From Candidatus Obscuribacterales bacterium (GTDB lineage Bacteria > Cyanobacteriota > Vampirovibrionia > Obscuribacterales > Obscuribacteraceae), in NCBI GenBank assembly GCA_019745415.1, contig JAIETF010000002.1, positions 1 to 64,000 of the forward strand: a stretch of 64,000 nucleotides of DNA, given 5' to 3'. Below the pieces are notes generated by a model, which was not told the origin of the DNA, made no database searches, and was given only the letters and a program-made list of their open reading frames with translations. Made by a program: the position numbers and the translations under genes. Below are positions 1 to 8,834 of the stretch, piece by piece; positions within the stretch are counted from its first letter, which is position 1; each line of letters opens with the position of its first letter.

Positions 1-288
1 TCACCACCACTCTAGGTGGCACATATATTGTACCAAACATCTATGCATTTATAACCTATTGGATATACATTTTTCTTCGATGGCTTGAAACGCTAACAGA
101 GCCAGGTTTTCGGGTTTTTCAAATTCCGCTAAAGTGATACCAGGGGCGGAATTGGTCTTGTCGGTGGTGCCGCACCATAGCTAATGGCTGATACCAAAAG
201 TAATGACCGGTCTTGAGGCTTGAAAGTCAAATCCATGGGCGATTTGCGCCTTTAGATGTACAATCGCATCTGACCGAGAGATTTTAGA
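1..288. other. Intergenic, no gene seen
   Basis: I see no convincing coding frame or RNA gene here. The stretch leads into the glycosyltransferase at 289, whose ATG is preceded only by a weak purine-rich stretch (GAGAG about 10 bases upstream). A short CCACC/GGTGG inverted repeat lies near positions 4 to 19 and could be the end of a terminator for a gene left of the window. Confidence 0.4.
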
Positions 289-1458
289 ATGGCGCGACTT
301 CTACTAGTAAAGCTATCTGCCATAGGTGATGTAATTCATTGCTTGCCCGCTGCTCATCGCCTGAAGCAGTCGCTGCCCGGCTTGGAATTGCATTGGTTGG
401 TGGAACCATTGGCGGCACCGCTACTGGTGGACAATCCTTGTGTTGATAAGGTGCATGTTTTTGAGAAGAAGACTTGGCTTGGCGGTCTGAAAAGCGGCAA
501 GTCTGACTCTATGCTCAAGTCTGTATCTGCTTTGAGGGCTTTCGTTTCGGAGCTTCGGTCTTATGCTTTTGACTATGCCGTAGATGCCCAAGGTCTATTT
601 AAGAGTGCCTTTTTGGCCAGGCAGTCAGGAGCAAAAAGAGTCTTTGGTTTCAAAGGCACCAGAGAGATGGCCGAGTATCTGCTCAGTGATAAATTGGATA
701 TTGGCGACTATTTCGGGGTTTCCAGACATGTGGTCGATCTCAATCTAGCTCTTGCCGATTTTGTAATCAGTACCGCCCGGGGTGCCGCACCATTTACTCC
801 TGCAGTCTCTGTCCCGGATACCCATACATTAGTCTGTTTTCCCCTGCCTGCTCCCCCGCCTCAATCTGAGGCTAAAGTTGCTTCGCTCTTCAATTTGGCC
901 GCGGCACCAAATACGGCGACCAAGAATATAGGCTTTATCGCCGGCACCACCTGGGACACCAAGATTTGGCCTTCAGAGCGCTGGATAGAGCTTGGTAAGC
1001 GACTTTTAGAAGATGCAGATTTGGATTGTCGTATTTTTTTGCTGGGTGGTCCCGCTGATCGGACCACAAATCAGTACATATATAAAGGATTGGTTTCAGG
1101 CACCGGGGGTGGAGGCCATGTGGCTGATATCACTGGTGAAACAAATCTCATAGATCTGGTGGCACTTTTTGCCAACCTCGATTTGGTCATCGGCGCAGAC
1201 ACCGGTCCCTTGCATCTAGCCTGCGCGGTCGGGTCCGGGAGCAGTAGGCAAAGGTCGCCGAAAGTGCTTGCCTTGCATGGCAGTTCGCCTTGGGGACGGA
1301 ATGGTCCCTATGGTTCGCCGGCCCAGGTGGCTGCCTGCCATTTAGATCTTTCCTGTCAACCTTGTTTCTCTAAAAAATGCAGTCTGGGAACTATTGAATG
1401 CATGAAAGACCTTCCCAGTGAGAAGGTCTTTCAAATGGCTATGACAATGTTGGGCTGA
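289..1458 (+). CDS. Glycosyltransferase family 9 (heptosyltransferase-like)
   Basis: GT9 enzymes transfer heptose or related sugars from ADP-heptose to lipopolysaccharide core at the inner face of the cytoplasmic membrane. The N-terminus (LLVKLSAIGDVIHCLP, residues 4-19) is the classical GT9 start. The second Rossmann half has GTTWDTKIWPSERW near residue 220 and the donor-site motif GADTGPLHLA near 300, as in WaaC-type enzymes. At 389 residues it is slightly longer than the usual 320-350, with a variable linker near residues 165-210. It ends exactly where ndk on the opposite strand ends. A second, divergent GT9 gene lies at 12127-13311. The family is clear; the exact sugar and acceptor are not. 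Confidence 0.85.
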   Translation: MARLLLVKLSAIGDVIHCLPAAHRLKQSLPGLELHWLVEPLAAPLLVDNPCVDKVHVFEKKTWLGGLKSGKSDSMLKSVSALRAFVSELRSYAFDYAVDAQGLFKSAFLARQSGAKRVFGFKGTREMAEYLLSDKLDIGDYFGVSRHVVDLNLALADFVISTARGAAPFTPAVSVPDTHTLVCFPLPAPPPQSEAKVASLFNLAAAPNTATKNIGFIAGTTWDTKIWPSERWIELGKRLLEDADLDCRIFLLGGPADRTTNQYIYKGLVSGTGGGGHVADITGETNLIDLVALFANLDLVIGADTGPLHLACAVGSGSSRQRSPKVLALHGSSPWGRNGPYGSPAQVAACHLDLSCQPCFSKKCSLGTIECMKDLPSEKVFQMAMTMLG

Positions 1459-1917
1459 TTATTCGCAGACCCATTTATCTACGGCGCGGTTCCAGTCTTT
1501 GATTAGTTCTTCGTCTTTGAAGAAGAGACCGATTTCGCGAGCTGCTGATTCGGGACCGTCAGAACCATGCACCATATTGCGACCGATTTCAACAGCCAAG
1601 TCACCTCTGATGGTGCCGGGGGCTGATTGGGCCGGATTGGTGGCACCGATGACGTTGCGAGCTAGGGTGATGGCGCCTTTGCCTTCCCAGACCATGGCAA
1701 CAATCGGACCAGATGTGATGAATTTCACCAGGCCGTCAAAGAATGGTTTGCCTTTGTGCTCGCCATAGTGACGCTCTGCCAGTTCGACCGGAACTTGCAT
1801 CTGCTTTAGTCCAACCAGTTTCAGACCTCTACGCTCAAAGCGTGAAATGATTTCGCCGACGTAACCGCGTTCTACGCCGTCTGGCTTAACAGCCACAAAG
1901 GTTCTCTCTTGAGACAC
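1459..1917 (-). CDS. ndk: Nucleoside diphosphate kinase
   Basis: Ndk moves the gamma phosphate from ATP to NDPs through a phosphohistidine and balances cytoplasmic NTP pools. The product carries the conserved [10 protein letters not shown] start and NMVHGSDG, where His117 is the phosphorylated residue. I place the start at a GTG at 1917, giving 152 residues, because AGGGGG lies 7 bases upstream and the length fits the family (about 150). An ATG at 1947 would add ten residues but has no ribosome site. The gene converges on the GT9 gene without a gap and lies downstream of pcrA on the same strand (94-base gap), so it may be co-transcribed with it. Confidence 0.95.
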   Translation of the reverse strand: MSQERTFVAVKPDGVERGYVGEIISRFERRGLKLVGLKQMQVPVELAERHYGEHKGKPFFDGLVKFITSGPIVAMVWEGKGAITLARNVIGATNPAQSAPGTIRGDLAVEIGRNMVHGSDGPESAAREIGLFFKDEELIKDWNRAVDKWVCE

Positions 1918-2010
1918 CGCTATACCCCCTGACAAATTTTCCGACATGGGCTTAAGCCCACCAGATATCTTAAATGGCGGGCGCCCAGCAGAGATTTGAC
2001 GGACCTCATG

Positions 2011-4812
2011 TCAGGAAATCTTGACTAGCTTGGCATATCTGGGATCTAGCCGTTTTTCGCCCCATTCGGCGAATTTGACCACATAAAGTTCTTTATCTTC
2101 ATCGCCGATAACTTCTATCATCGTGCCAATACCAAACTTAACATGGTTGACCCGGTCTCCCACGGTCAGCTTCTCATAGGTTGGCGGTGGTGTCGCTTCG
2201 CTTTCGGCTTCTTTGCGCAGCACCCTCGGTTTTGGCTGTGATTGCGATTGATAGGGCGAGCCGGATGAGCCAGCCGGTCGGCTGCTACCGGTTTTGCTGC
2301 CTGGCCTAGACCCAGAGCCATAGCTGGAGCCAGAGCCATAGCTGGAGCCTGAGCCATAGCCAGAGCCTGATCTTGACCCAGAACTAGAACCAGAACCAGA
2401 ACTAGATCTAGATTGTCCATAGTTTGAGCCAGAGCCATAACCAGAGCCATAGTTAGACTTGCGCGGATAGTCATTGCCGTACTTGCTTTCGAAACCAGAG
2501 TATTCGCGGTTTCGTTTGCGGTCTTGGGCACCGTCGCGATTGAAAGACGACTCTTCATCGGGAATACGCTCTCTCTCGTAACCGCCGCCGGTTTCGTAGC
2601 TTTTGCTTTGAACCTGACTCTGTCCCCAAGTACCGGCCTGCCTTTCAATATGCTTGGCAAAGCCGTCTTCACCGGTTGGATAATAGCCCGAGATCAGACC
2701 CGGTTGAATCTCTTTAAGGAAGCGACTGGGAATGGTGAAGCTGGATGAGAAACCACCGCTGAAGCCGCGTCCGATCATTGAACGTTTTCTTGCCAGGGTG
2801 ATATAGAGTGTGTCGCCGGCTCTGGTGACGGCAACATACATAAGCCGACGCTCTTCTTCCATCTGACTGGGATTGTCCAGCGAACGCACGTGGGGGAAGA
2901 GTCCTTCCTCCAGCCCCATGATGAAGGCGGTGGGGAACTCTAGACCTTTGGAAGAGTGAATGGTCATGAGTTTGACAGTGTCTTCCGAATCTTTCACCGA
3001 ATCAAGATCGCTGACCAATGAAATGCGAGTCAAGAAAGAATCTAAATCTGGCTCGTCGGCCATGCTCTCGAATTCTTTGGCCACCAACACAAATTCACGT
3101 ATGTTTTCCATACGAGAGAGTGCGGTCTCGTCTTTGGCGTTATTGGCTTCGTCTTCAAGCTTGTCCATATAGCCTGTGTCGATGAGAATTTTTTCGAGAA
3201 GTTCGGACACGGCTACTGTTTCAGACATTTTCTGCCAAGTCACCACTTGGCTGGCAAAAGTCTTGAGCGTCTGCACTGTCTTCGCCGAGAGTTCAGAGAT
3301 TCTTTCGGCTTCCAGGCATGCTTCTATCGAACTCATGTTTTTCAGTTCGGCATAAGCTTCCACTCTTTCGAGGGTGGTTTTGCCCAGTCCGCGCTTGGGC
3401 ACATTGACGACGCGGTTGAAGGCTTGTCCGTCTTTTGTGTTGTAGACCAGCTTGAGATAAGCAATCATGTCTTTGATTTCTTGCCGGTCGTAGAATCTGG
3501 TGCCGCCTACTACTACATAAGGAATATGGCTTCGCACCAGAACTTCTTCTATTGCCCTTGACTGAGAGTTGGTGCGGTAGAGAATGACGCATTCCGAAAG
3601 TTTTCTGCCCCGCGCCCGGGAACGCTTTAGTTCTTCGGCGATATAAAAGGCTTCGTCTATTTCATCTTGGGCTTCATAGCAGTTGATCTTGCCCCCCTTA
3701 CCACGGTTGCAGCGCAAAACCTTGTCGATGCGTTCAGTGTTATTGGCGATGATGCTGTTGGCTGCTTCCAAAATAGTAGAAGTAGATCTGTAGTTCTCTT
3801 CCAGTTTGATCATGCGGCAGCCTTCATAATCTTTCTGCAGACCGAGAATGATGCGGAAATCGGCTTTGCGCCAAGAATAAATAGATTGGTCTACATCGCC
3901 AACCACCATGATGGAGCGCTCATTCCAAAGCCCATCTTCGCTGGTCGGCAAGCTGGGATTGTCGCGCTTGAGGTAGTGTTCGGGGCTGTCTACCCGAGAA
4001 ATAAGAGAAATTAGATCGTACTGCGATTTGTTTGTATCTTGAAACTCATCGACCAAGACATGGCGAAATCTTCTCTGGGTGCGCTCTCTGACCTGTTGAT
4101 TCTTCTGCATCAAGTCGGTGAACATCAAGATTAGATCGTCGAAATCGAGAGCGTTGTTGCGCGACAGTTCGCTCTGATAGGCGGTGAAAATCTCGGCTAG
4201 ACGATTTTCTCTGTAGTTTTTTGCTTCCTGGGCATAAACTTCATGCGTATAGCCATCGTTCTTCAGGGCAGAGATTGTGTGTTTGATTTCTTTAGGAACA
4301 AAGACCTTATCATCAAGATTGAGTTTGACAATTTGAGCCTTGATAAGACTTTGGCTGTCGCTCTCATCATATATAACGAAGTTTTTGTCCCAGGTTAGTC
4401 CGTCGGCGGTTTTGTAGCTGGCGATTTCCAGGCGCAAAAGGCGAGCGCAAATGCTGTGGAAGGTACCGATAGTGATTCGTCTTGCCACCTGGGGACCGAC
4501 AATGGCTTCGATGCGATGTCTCATTTCGGCAGCCGCTTTGTTGGTGAAGGTGACCGAAAGAATCGATTCGGGATCTTGATTCAATTCAGAGATTAGAAAA
4601 GCTATACGTTTGGTCAGAACGGTGGTCTTACCGCTGCCGGCTCCAGCTATGACCAGGGAGGGTCCCCAGCGCTGGACGACCGCCGAGGCTTGTTCGGCAT
4701 TGAGCCTGTCAAGCAGCTCGGGGTGTTTCAAGGCGCCTGGCTGGTAAGCCGAGCCGTAATTTCCTGGATTTTCCATAACGCTCTTGGCTTCCGCCGAAAT
4801 ATCTATAGCCAC
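2011..4812 (-). CDS. pcrA: UvrD/PcrA-type superfamily 1 DNA helicase
   Basis: This is a 3'-5' DNA helicase/translocase of the PcrA/UvrD family, used in excision repair and in clearing proteins from DNA. Visible motifs are Walker A (AGAGSGKT, residues 56-63), Walker B (VDEFQDTN near 255), the motif III region GDVDQSIYSWR and motif VI (YVAVTRAGDTLYI). The C-terminus (GDRVNHVKFGIGTMIEV and onward) is the Tudor-like module that in PcrA binds RNA polymerase. At 933 residues it exceeds the usual 720-780 because of a Ser/Gly/Tyr-rich linker at about residues 780-860. The GTG start at 4812 has GGAG 8 bases upstream. Confidence 0.95.
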   Translation of the reverse strand: MAIDISAEAKSVMENPGNYGSAYQPGALKHPELLDRLNAEQASAVVQRWGPSLVIAGAGSGKTTVLTKRIAFLISELNQDPESILSVTFTNKAAAEMRHRIEAIVGPQVARRITIGTFHSICARLLRLEIASYKTADGLTWDKNFVIYDESDSQSLIKAQIVKLNLDDKVFVPKEIKHTISALKNDGYTHEVYAQEAKNYRENRLAEIFTAYQSELSRNNALDFDDLILMFTDLMQKNQQVRERTQRRFRHVLVDEFQDTNKSQYDLISLISRVDSPEHYLKRDNPSLPTSEDGLWNERSIMVVGDVDQSIYSWRKADFRIILGLQKDYEGCRMIKLEENYRSTSTILEAANSIIANNTERIDKVLRCNRGKGGKINCYEAQDEIDEAFYIAEELKRSRARGRKLSECVILYRTNSQSRAIEEVLVRSHIPYVVVGGTRFYDRQEIKDMIAYLKLVYNTKDGQAFNRVVNVPKRGLGKTTLERVEAYAELKNMSSIEACLEAERISELSAKTVQTLKTFASQVVTWQKMSETVAVSELLEKILIDTGYMDKLEDEANNAKDETALSRMENIREFVLVAKEFESMADEPDLDSFLTRISLVSDLDSVKDSEDTVKLMTIHSSKGLEFPTAFIMGLEEGLFPHVRSLDNPSQMEEERRLMYVAVTRAGDTLYITLARKRSMIGRGFSGGFSSSFTIPSRFLKEIQPGLISGYYPTGEDGFAKHIERQAGTWGQSQVQSKSYETGGGYERERIPDEESSFNRDGAQDRKRNREYSGFESKYGNDYPRKSNYGSGYGSGSNYGQSRSSSGSGSSSGSRSGSGYGSGSSYGSGSSYGSGSRPGSKTGSSRPAGSSGSPYQSQSQPKPRVLRKEAESEATPPPTYEKLTVGDRVNHVKFGIGTMIEVIGDEDKELYVVKFAEWGEKRLDPRYAKLVKIS
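2270..2460 (-). repeat. Low-complexity SG/SY repeat inside pcrA
   Basis: About 190 bases encode tandem GSGSSYGSG-type units, with a near-exact 18-base period in the middle (around 2311-2358). It forms a long disordered linker between the helicase core and the C-terminal Tudor-like module. The high Ser/Gly/Tyr content resembles phase-separating linkers; that functional meaning is speculative. Long reading frames on other strands here are by-products of the repeat. Confidence 0.8.
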
Positions 4813-5141
4813 AGCCAGTCTCCAAACTTAAGTTTAACTGAATTGCCAAGAAGTTCCGCCTCGGGCGGATATATCTTTGCTATGCGATGGACTCTCTTTG
4901 CCAATCCCTTAAGACCGGGACAGAGGCGCTCATCTCCCTTATTTTCCTCAATAACCTGGCTTATCGTTAATTAAAACTTGTAAACAGCAAAGCCCTTGCT
5001 TTTGCCAAAGGGCTCACAAGGCTTGTAATCTTAAGCTTGCCATAAGTTTCACCGGGCTTCAAAATTTTAGAAATTTAGATAAGTAACCCGGAAACTAGCA
5101 AGAACGAAAACCTCAGATATATAAAAGGGATCGAGAAGTAT
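4813..5141. other. Divergent intergenic region with a strong hairpin
   Basis: This 329-base region separates the divergent pcrA and DprA-like genes. It contains a hairpin at 4977-5020: an inner stem AGCCCTT/AAGGGCT (4991-4997 with 5008-5014) and an outer CTTGT/ACAAG arm. No gene ends nearby to need a terminator, so it may belong to a small RNA or a leader. A/T-rich sequence just before 5142 (TATATAAAA at about 5116) could be a minus-10 region. Confidence 0.45.
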
Positions 5142-5657
5142 ATGCCGTTAGAACCGACTGCCGCCACAATTCCCACCGTCGATGAACTGGCCCAAGAACT
5201 TTTGCTTATTCAGCAATCTGGCCCGAGGAAAGTGGCAATCATCGGTACCCGTAACCTCCCCCTCACTCACCAGCAATTGGTGGAGATGCTTTCTTATGCT
5301 CTGGTGCTCTCGGGCAACCAGGTCGTCACCAGCGGTGGTGCAAACGGTACCAACATGGCTGTGATTAGAGGCGCCCAGCGTGCTAATCCAGACCGCCTCA
5401 ATATTATTTTGCCTCAGACCATCAGTCAGCAACCGGGCGAAGTGCAGGACCTCTTGATCGGTATAAAGAATATCGTTGAGTATCCTGAAAGACGTACCAT
5501 GACCCTGGCCGATGCCAGTCGCATCTGTAACCACGAAATAATCGATCGCTGCCAACAAATAATTTGTTTTCTGTACCACACAAGCCATACACTATTAGAG
5601 TCGGTGAATTACGCTAAAGAACATCGCAAGATAGTTACTAGCTTTTACCTAGACTAA
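5142..5657 (+). CDS. DprA/Smf-like DNA recombination-mediator protein (short cyanobacterial form)
   Basis: The protein has the Rossmann-like fold signature of DprA/Smf: KVAIIGTRNLPLTHQQL near residue 30, then TSGGANGTN, the nucleotide or DNA binding loop, near residue 63. At 171 residues it lacks the N-terminal SAM and C-terminal winged-helix domains of canonical DprA. Its sequence (SGN-VTSGGANGTN, IILPQTISQQP, ICNHEIIDRCQQIICF) resembles the short form conserved in cyanobacteria. DprA proteins load RecA on incoming single-stranded DNA, but the role of this short form is not established to my knowledge. It starts the 5142-12212 same-strand run, 28 bases before mraY. Confidence 0.8.
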   Translation: MPLEPTAATIPTVDELAQELLLIQQSGPRKVAIIGTRNLPLTHQQLVEMLSYALVLSGNQVVTSGGANGTNMAVIRGAQRANPDRLNIILPQTISQQPGEVQDLLIGIKNIVEYPERRTMTLADASRICNHEIIDRCQQIICFLYHTSHTLLESVNYAKEHRKIVTSFYLD

Positions 5658-5685
5658 TAGTTGGCGGTACGAACTTAAATCTAAT

Positions 5686-6915
5686 TTGAAAGCTGTCTCG
5701 GAAATATCCGATCTGACCCAGAGCTGCGGCTCAAATTTTGCTGCAGTGCCTGATTTCCCGTATGCCATGATGCCGGCGCCGGTTTCAATATTTTTGCCGG
5801 CTCTTTGTTCGATGGCGCTTACTGCTGCCATTTTGCCTTTCTATATAAAGCGCTTGAGAGATCTGCAGATCAATCAGTTTTTGCGCGAAGAAGGACCTAA
5901 AAGCCACGCCCACAAGGCAAAGACGCCGACCATGGGCGGGCTCACCTTTATATTGGCCACCACAGTGGTATGTCTGGCAGTAGGTATTTTCAAGCCTCTC
6001 AGTCTGACGGCACTCGCAGTTGTCATTACCGGTGCCCTTTGTGGTGTGGTTGGTGTTTTGGACGATTCGGCCAAAGTAATCAACAAAGCCAATAAGGGCA
6101 TACCGGGGCAGTTGCGTTTGCTTATCGAGACCATACTCGGTGCGCTCTTAGCTTTATTCATCGCCTGGCAGGGACACGGCGCCCTAGTCTTGCCTGCTTT
6201 TCTTTTGCAGTCTTTTCCAGCATTGGCTTCTCATGCCGGTACACCTTTCGGCTTTGTTGCTCTGCCTCTAATTGCTTTGGTGCCCCTCGGTGCTTTTTTG
6301 GCTGCCGCCACCACCAATGCGGTCAACTTGCACGACGGCATGGACGGTCTTGCTGCCGGTACCTCCTGCCAGGTCTTTGCCTTGCTTGCGGTCTTGCTCT
6401 ACGAAACCGGACAAAGCGAGCTTGCTACCATAGCTGCTACCGCCGCCGGTGCTCTGCTGGGCTTTCTCTTTTTCAATAAAAACCCAGCCAAGATATTCAT
6501 GGGCGATACAGGCAGTCTCTTTATCGGCGGCTTGATGTGTTGTTTGGTTCTAGCAGGCGGCTTGCTTTTTTGGTTTGTGCCATTGGCCGCTATTTATATA
6601 GCCGAAACCCTTTCGGTGATGATCCAAGTCGTTTATTTCAAGCTGACCAAGCCTTATACTCCGGAAAAGGCAATGAGTAAAATGGCTCTCGTCAAGCTCA
6701 AACTTACTAAGAAGTTACCCGGCGAAGGTAAGCGCCTTTTCCGCATGGCCCCCTTGCATCATCACTATGAGGCGGTCTATAGCGAAAAGGGTGTGAGCGA
6801 ATGGCAAGTAGTGGCGGCGTTTTGGGCAGTGCAGTTCCTTCTTTGTCTTATTGTTCTGGTCGGCTTCGAGTGGCTAAGAGCTTCTTTGCCCTGTTCGGTT
6901 TTTCGGCTAGAATAG
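5686..6915 (+). CDS. mraY: Phospho-N-acetylmuramoyl-pentapeptide transferase MraY
   Basis: MraY attaches phospho-MurNAc-pentapeptide to undecaprenyl phosphate, making lipid I in the cytoplasmic membrane. All family signatures are visible: KSHAHKAKTPTMGG, the catalytic aspartates in LDDSAKV, TNAVNLHDGMDGL, FFNKNPAKIFMGDTGSLF and the PLHHHYE loop near the C-terminus. About ten hydrophobic segments fit the usual topology. The start is uncertain: a TTG at 5686 opens the frame (409 residues) but neither it nor the ATG at 5767 (382 residues) has a clear ribosome site; the later start fits the family length better. The gene stands outside a dcw cluster here, between the DprA-like gene and a TPR gene. 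Confidence 0.92.
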   Translation: MKAVSEISDLTQSCGSNFAAVPDFPYAMMPAPVSIFLPALCSMALTAAILPFYIKRLRDLQINQFLREEGPKSHAHKAKTPTMGGLTFILATTVVCLAVGIFKPLSLTALAVVITGALCGVVGVLDDSAKVINKANKGIPGQLRLLIETILGALLALFIAWQGHGALVLPAFLLQSFPALASHAGTPFGFVALPLIALVPLGAFLAAATTNAVNLHDGMDGLAAGTSCQVFALLAVLLYETGQSELATIAATAAGALLGFLFFNKNPAKIFMGDTGSLFIGGLMCCLVLAGGLLFWFVPLAAIYIAETLSVMIQVVYFKLTKPYTPEKAMSKMALVKLKLTKKLPGEGKRLFRMAPLHHHYEAVYSEKGVSEWQVVAAFWAVQFLLCLIVLVGFEWLRASLPCSVFRLE

Positions 6916-6976
6916 GCAAGCTGGTTTGAGAAAGTCAGCAAAGCAGCAAAAGTAGTCTTGAAGTGAAAGGTCCGCA

Positions 6977-8833
6977 ATGCAGACCCCTTACGCCCAGGTT
7001 GTTTCCGACCTGGTTTCACAGGGCAAGTGGGAAGAAGCTTACTCCGGCCTTGTGCAATACACTCAACAAAATCCTGTTGCAGCCACTAACGATCCGGCTG
7101 TGCAGTTGCAATTGGGAGTGTTGGCGTTTAACTCGGGCAAGCTGGCCGAAGCGGAAAGGCATCTCAAGACCTCGCTCTCTATCGATTCGGACAATCCTGA
7201 TTCGCATTACCAGCTAGGCTTGGTATTGCTGAAAGACGAGCGACCCGATGAAGCCGTCCCCGAGTTTAGAGAAGCCTGCGAACGACGCACCGACTATGCC
7301 GTTGGTCACTTGCACTGGGGCATCGCGCTTGGGCAGATGGGCAACTGGCGCGGGGCGCTCGGGCAGTTTAATCAATGTCTCAAGCTTGATGCCAATATGA
7401 CCGCTGCCTATATTCAGGGCGGTCTCATCTGTTTTCAACTGGGTCAGTTTATGGAAGCAGCTCAGTATTTTCAGTCTGCGGTCAATCTCGAGCCTGAATT
7501 GCCCCAGCCTCTGGTTTCGCTTGGTTTGGCCCTTTCTCAGCTGGGTAATGAAGTTGATGCCGGTAAATGCTTTCTGCGGGCTTGGCAACTAGACGGGCGT
7601 AATGTCACAGTTTTGCGCCATGCCGCTTCGGCAATGGCCTTCATTGGTCAGATTGACGATGCCGTCCGTCTTTTCCAAGAGGCGGTCAACCTCGGGCATA
7701 GAGGTTTGAATGCAAGAGAGCGGGCTCTTATATACAACGACTGGGGCGTGGCTCTTTTTCGGGTAGGGCGCACCGAAGAAGCCTCTGAAAAGCTGATGGA
7801 AGCTTCCGATATGGATTCCACCTCGGTGGAACCGACTATGAATCTAGGCTTGGTCTGCGTGCAGCTGGGTGAGTATGAGCGTGCCGCTGATGCCTTTGAA
7901 AAGACTCTGGTTTTGGAGCCTGATTCCCGAGACTTGCGGGTTTATTTGGCGGTCACGCTGATCTTGCTCGGGCAGTTCGAACTGGCTATTGAACGCATGA
8001 TGGAGAAGGCTCCCGATAATCCGGGGCAGTACGATTTTTGGCTGGGTCATGCACATTTAGGCGCCGGCAGCTATGATCAGGCGGCCCGGCATTTCGCCAT
8101 GGTTATTCAAGAGACCCCGGCTAACTACCAGGCTGTAGACGGCTTGGGCTGCGCTTTATTGCTTTCGGGCAACTATCAAGATGCCATCGAGAAGTTCAAG
8201 ACCGCCATTAGCTTGAGACAAGATTATGCGCTCGGTCATCTTCACTTGTCACGGGCTCTAGATCAACTAGGTGATGCCACCGCGGCCCGTGAGCATCTTA
8301 AAGAAGCCGTGCTTTATGATCCTGAATGTCTGGTGCATCAGAAGGAAGCTCTGGACAAAATGTTGAAAGCGGCCAACTACGAATTGGTAGAAGCGCAAGC
8401 TCTCAAGCTTTTGGCCGCTACTCCTAAAGATGCCGACATTAGAGTTTCTCTGGCTCGTTCTTATAAGGAACAGAATCGTCTTGACGAAGCTCTGGCTGCC
8501 GTCGAGTCGGTTTTGGCCGAAGACCCGACTAATGCCGAAGCGCGGGTGGTGTCCGGGCAGGTTTATCTTCTACAGGGGCGTTTTGTCGAAGCCGATGAGA
8601 GTTTTCGCATCGCCTCTGAAACCACTGATGGTGACCATTCGCTCTTTTATGCCTGGGGTAAGACGCTGTCTTTGCTTGGTTTGACCGAACTGGCCCTGGA
8701 AAAGTATGAGAAAGCCTGCGAGCTTGACCCTTATGATGCCGATGTCTATGACGCTTGGGGTAATGCCTTGAAGGCGCTGGGCCGTTTCGCCGAGGCGGCG
8801 GAAGTCTATAAACGAGCGGCTGAGTACCTCTAA
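6977..8833 (+). CDS. Tetratricopeptide-repeat protein (about 17 repeats)
   Basis: Nearly all 618 residues are TPR units with the W/L-G-Y-A-P pattern every 34 residues, for example AYSGLVQYTQQNPVAATN at the start and WGNALKALGRFAEAAEVY at the end. There is no signal peptide or membrane segment, so it is probably a cytoplasmic scaffold. The stop lies one base before the ATG of the histidine kinase (8835), so the two are likely translationally coupled and the protein may assist the kinase or regulator. An AAAGG lies about 8 bases before the ATG. Function unknown beyond protein-protein binding. Confidence 0.85.
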   Translation: MQTPYAQVVSDLVSQGKWEEAYSGLVQYTQQNPVAATNDPAVQLQLGVLAFNSGKLAEAERHLKTSLSIDSDNPDSHYQLGLVLLKDERPDEAVPEFREACERRTDYAVGHLHWGIALGQMGNWRGALGQFNQCLKLDANMTAAYIQGGLICFQLGQFMEAAQYFQSAVNLEPELPQPLVSLGLALSQLGNEVDAGKCFLRAWQLDGRNVTVLRHAASAMAFIGQIDDAVRLFQEAVNLGHRGLNARERALIYNDWGVALFRVGRTEEASEKLMEASDMDSTSVEPTMNLGLVCVQLGEYERAADAFEKTLVLEPDSRDLRVYLAVTLILLGQFELAIERMMEKAPDNPGQYDFWLGHAHLGAGSYDQAARHFAMVIQETPANYQAVDGLGCALLLSGNYQDAIEKFKTAISLRQDYALGHLHLSRALDQLGDATAAREHLKEAVLYDPECLVHQKEALDKMLKAANYELVEAQALKLLAATPKDADIRVSLARSYKEQNRLDEALAAVESVLAEDPTNAEARVVSGQVYLLQGRFVEADESFRIASETTDGDHSLFYAWGKTLSLLGLTELALEKYEKACELDPYDADVYDAWGNALKALGRFAEAAEVYKRAAEYL

Positions 8834-8834
8834 G

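Noticed and set aside
2166..2672. 168-codon frame opposite to or shifted from the pcrA linker
   Set aside because: It arises from the Ser/Gly repeat read in another frame (LVLVLVLVLGQ-type runs).
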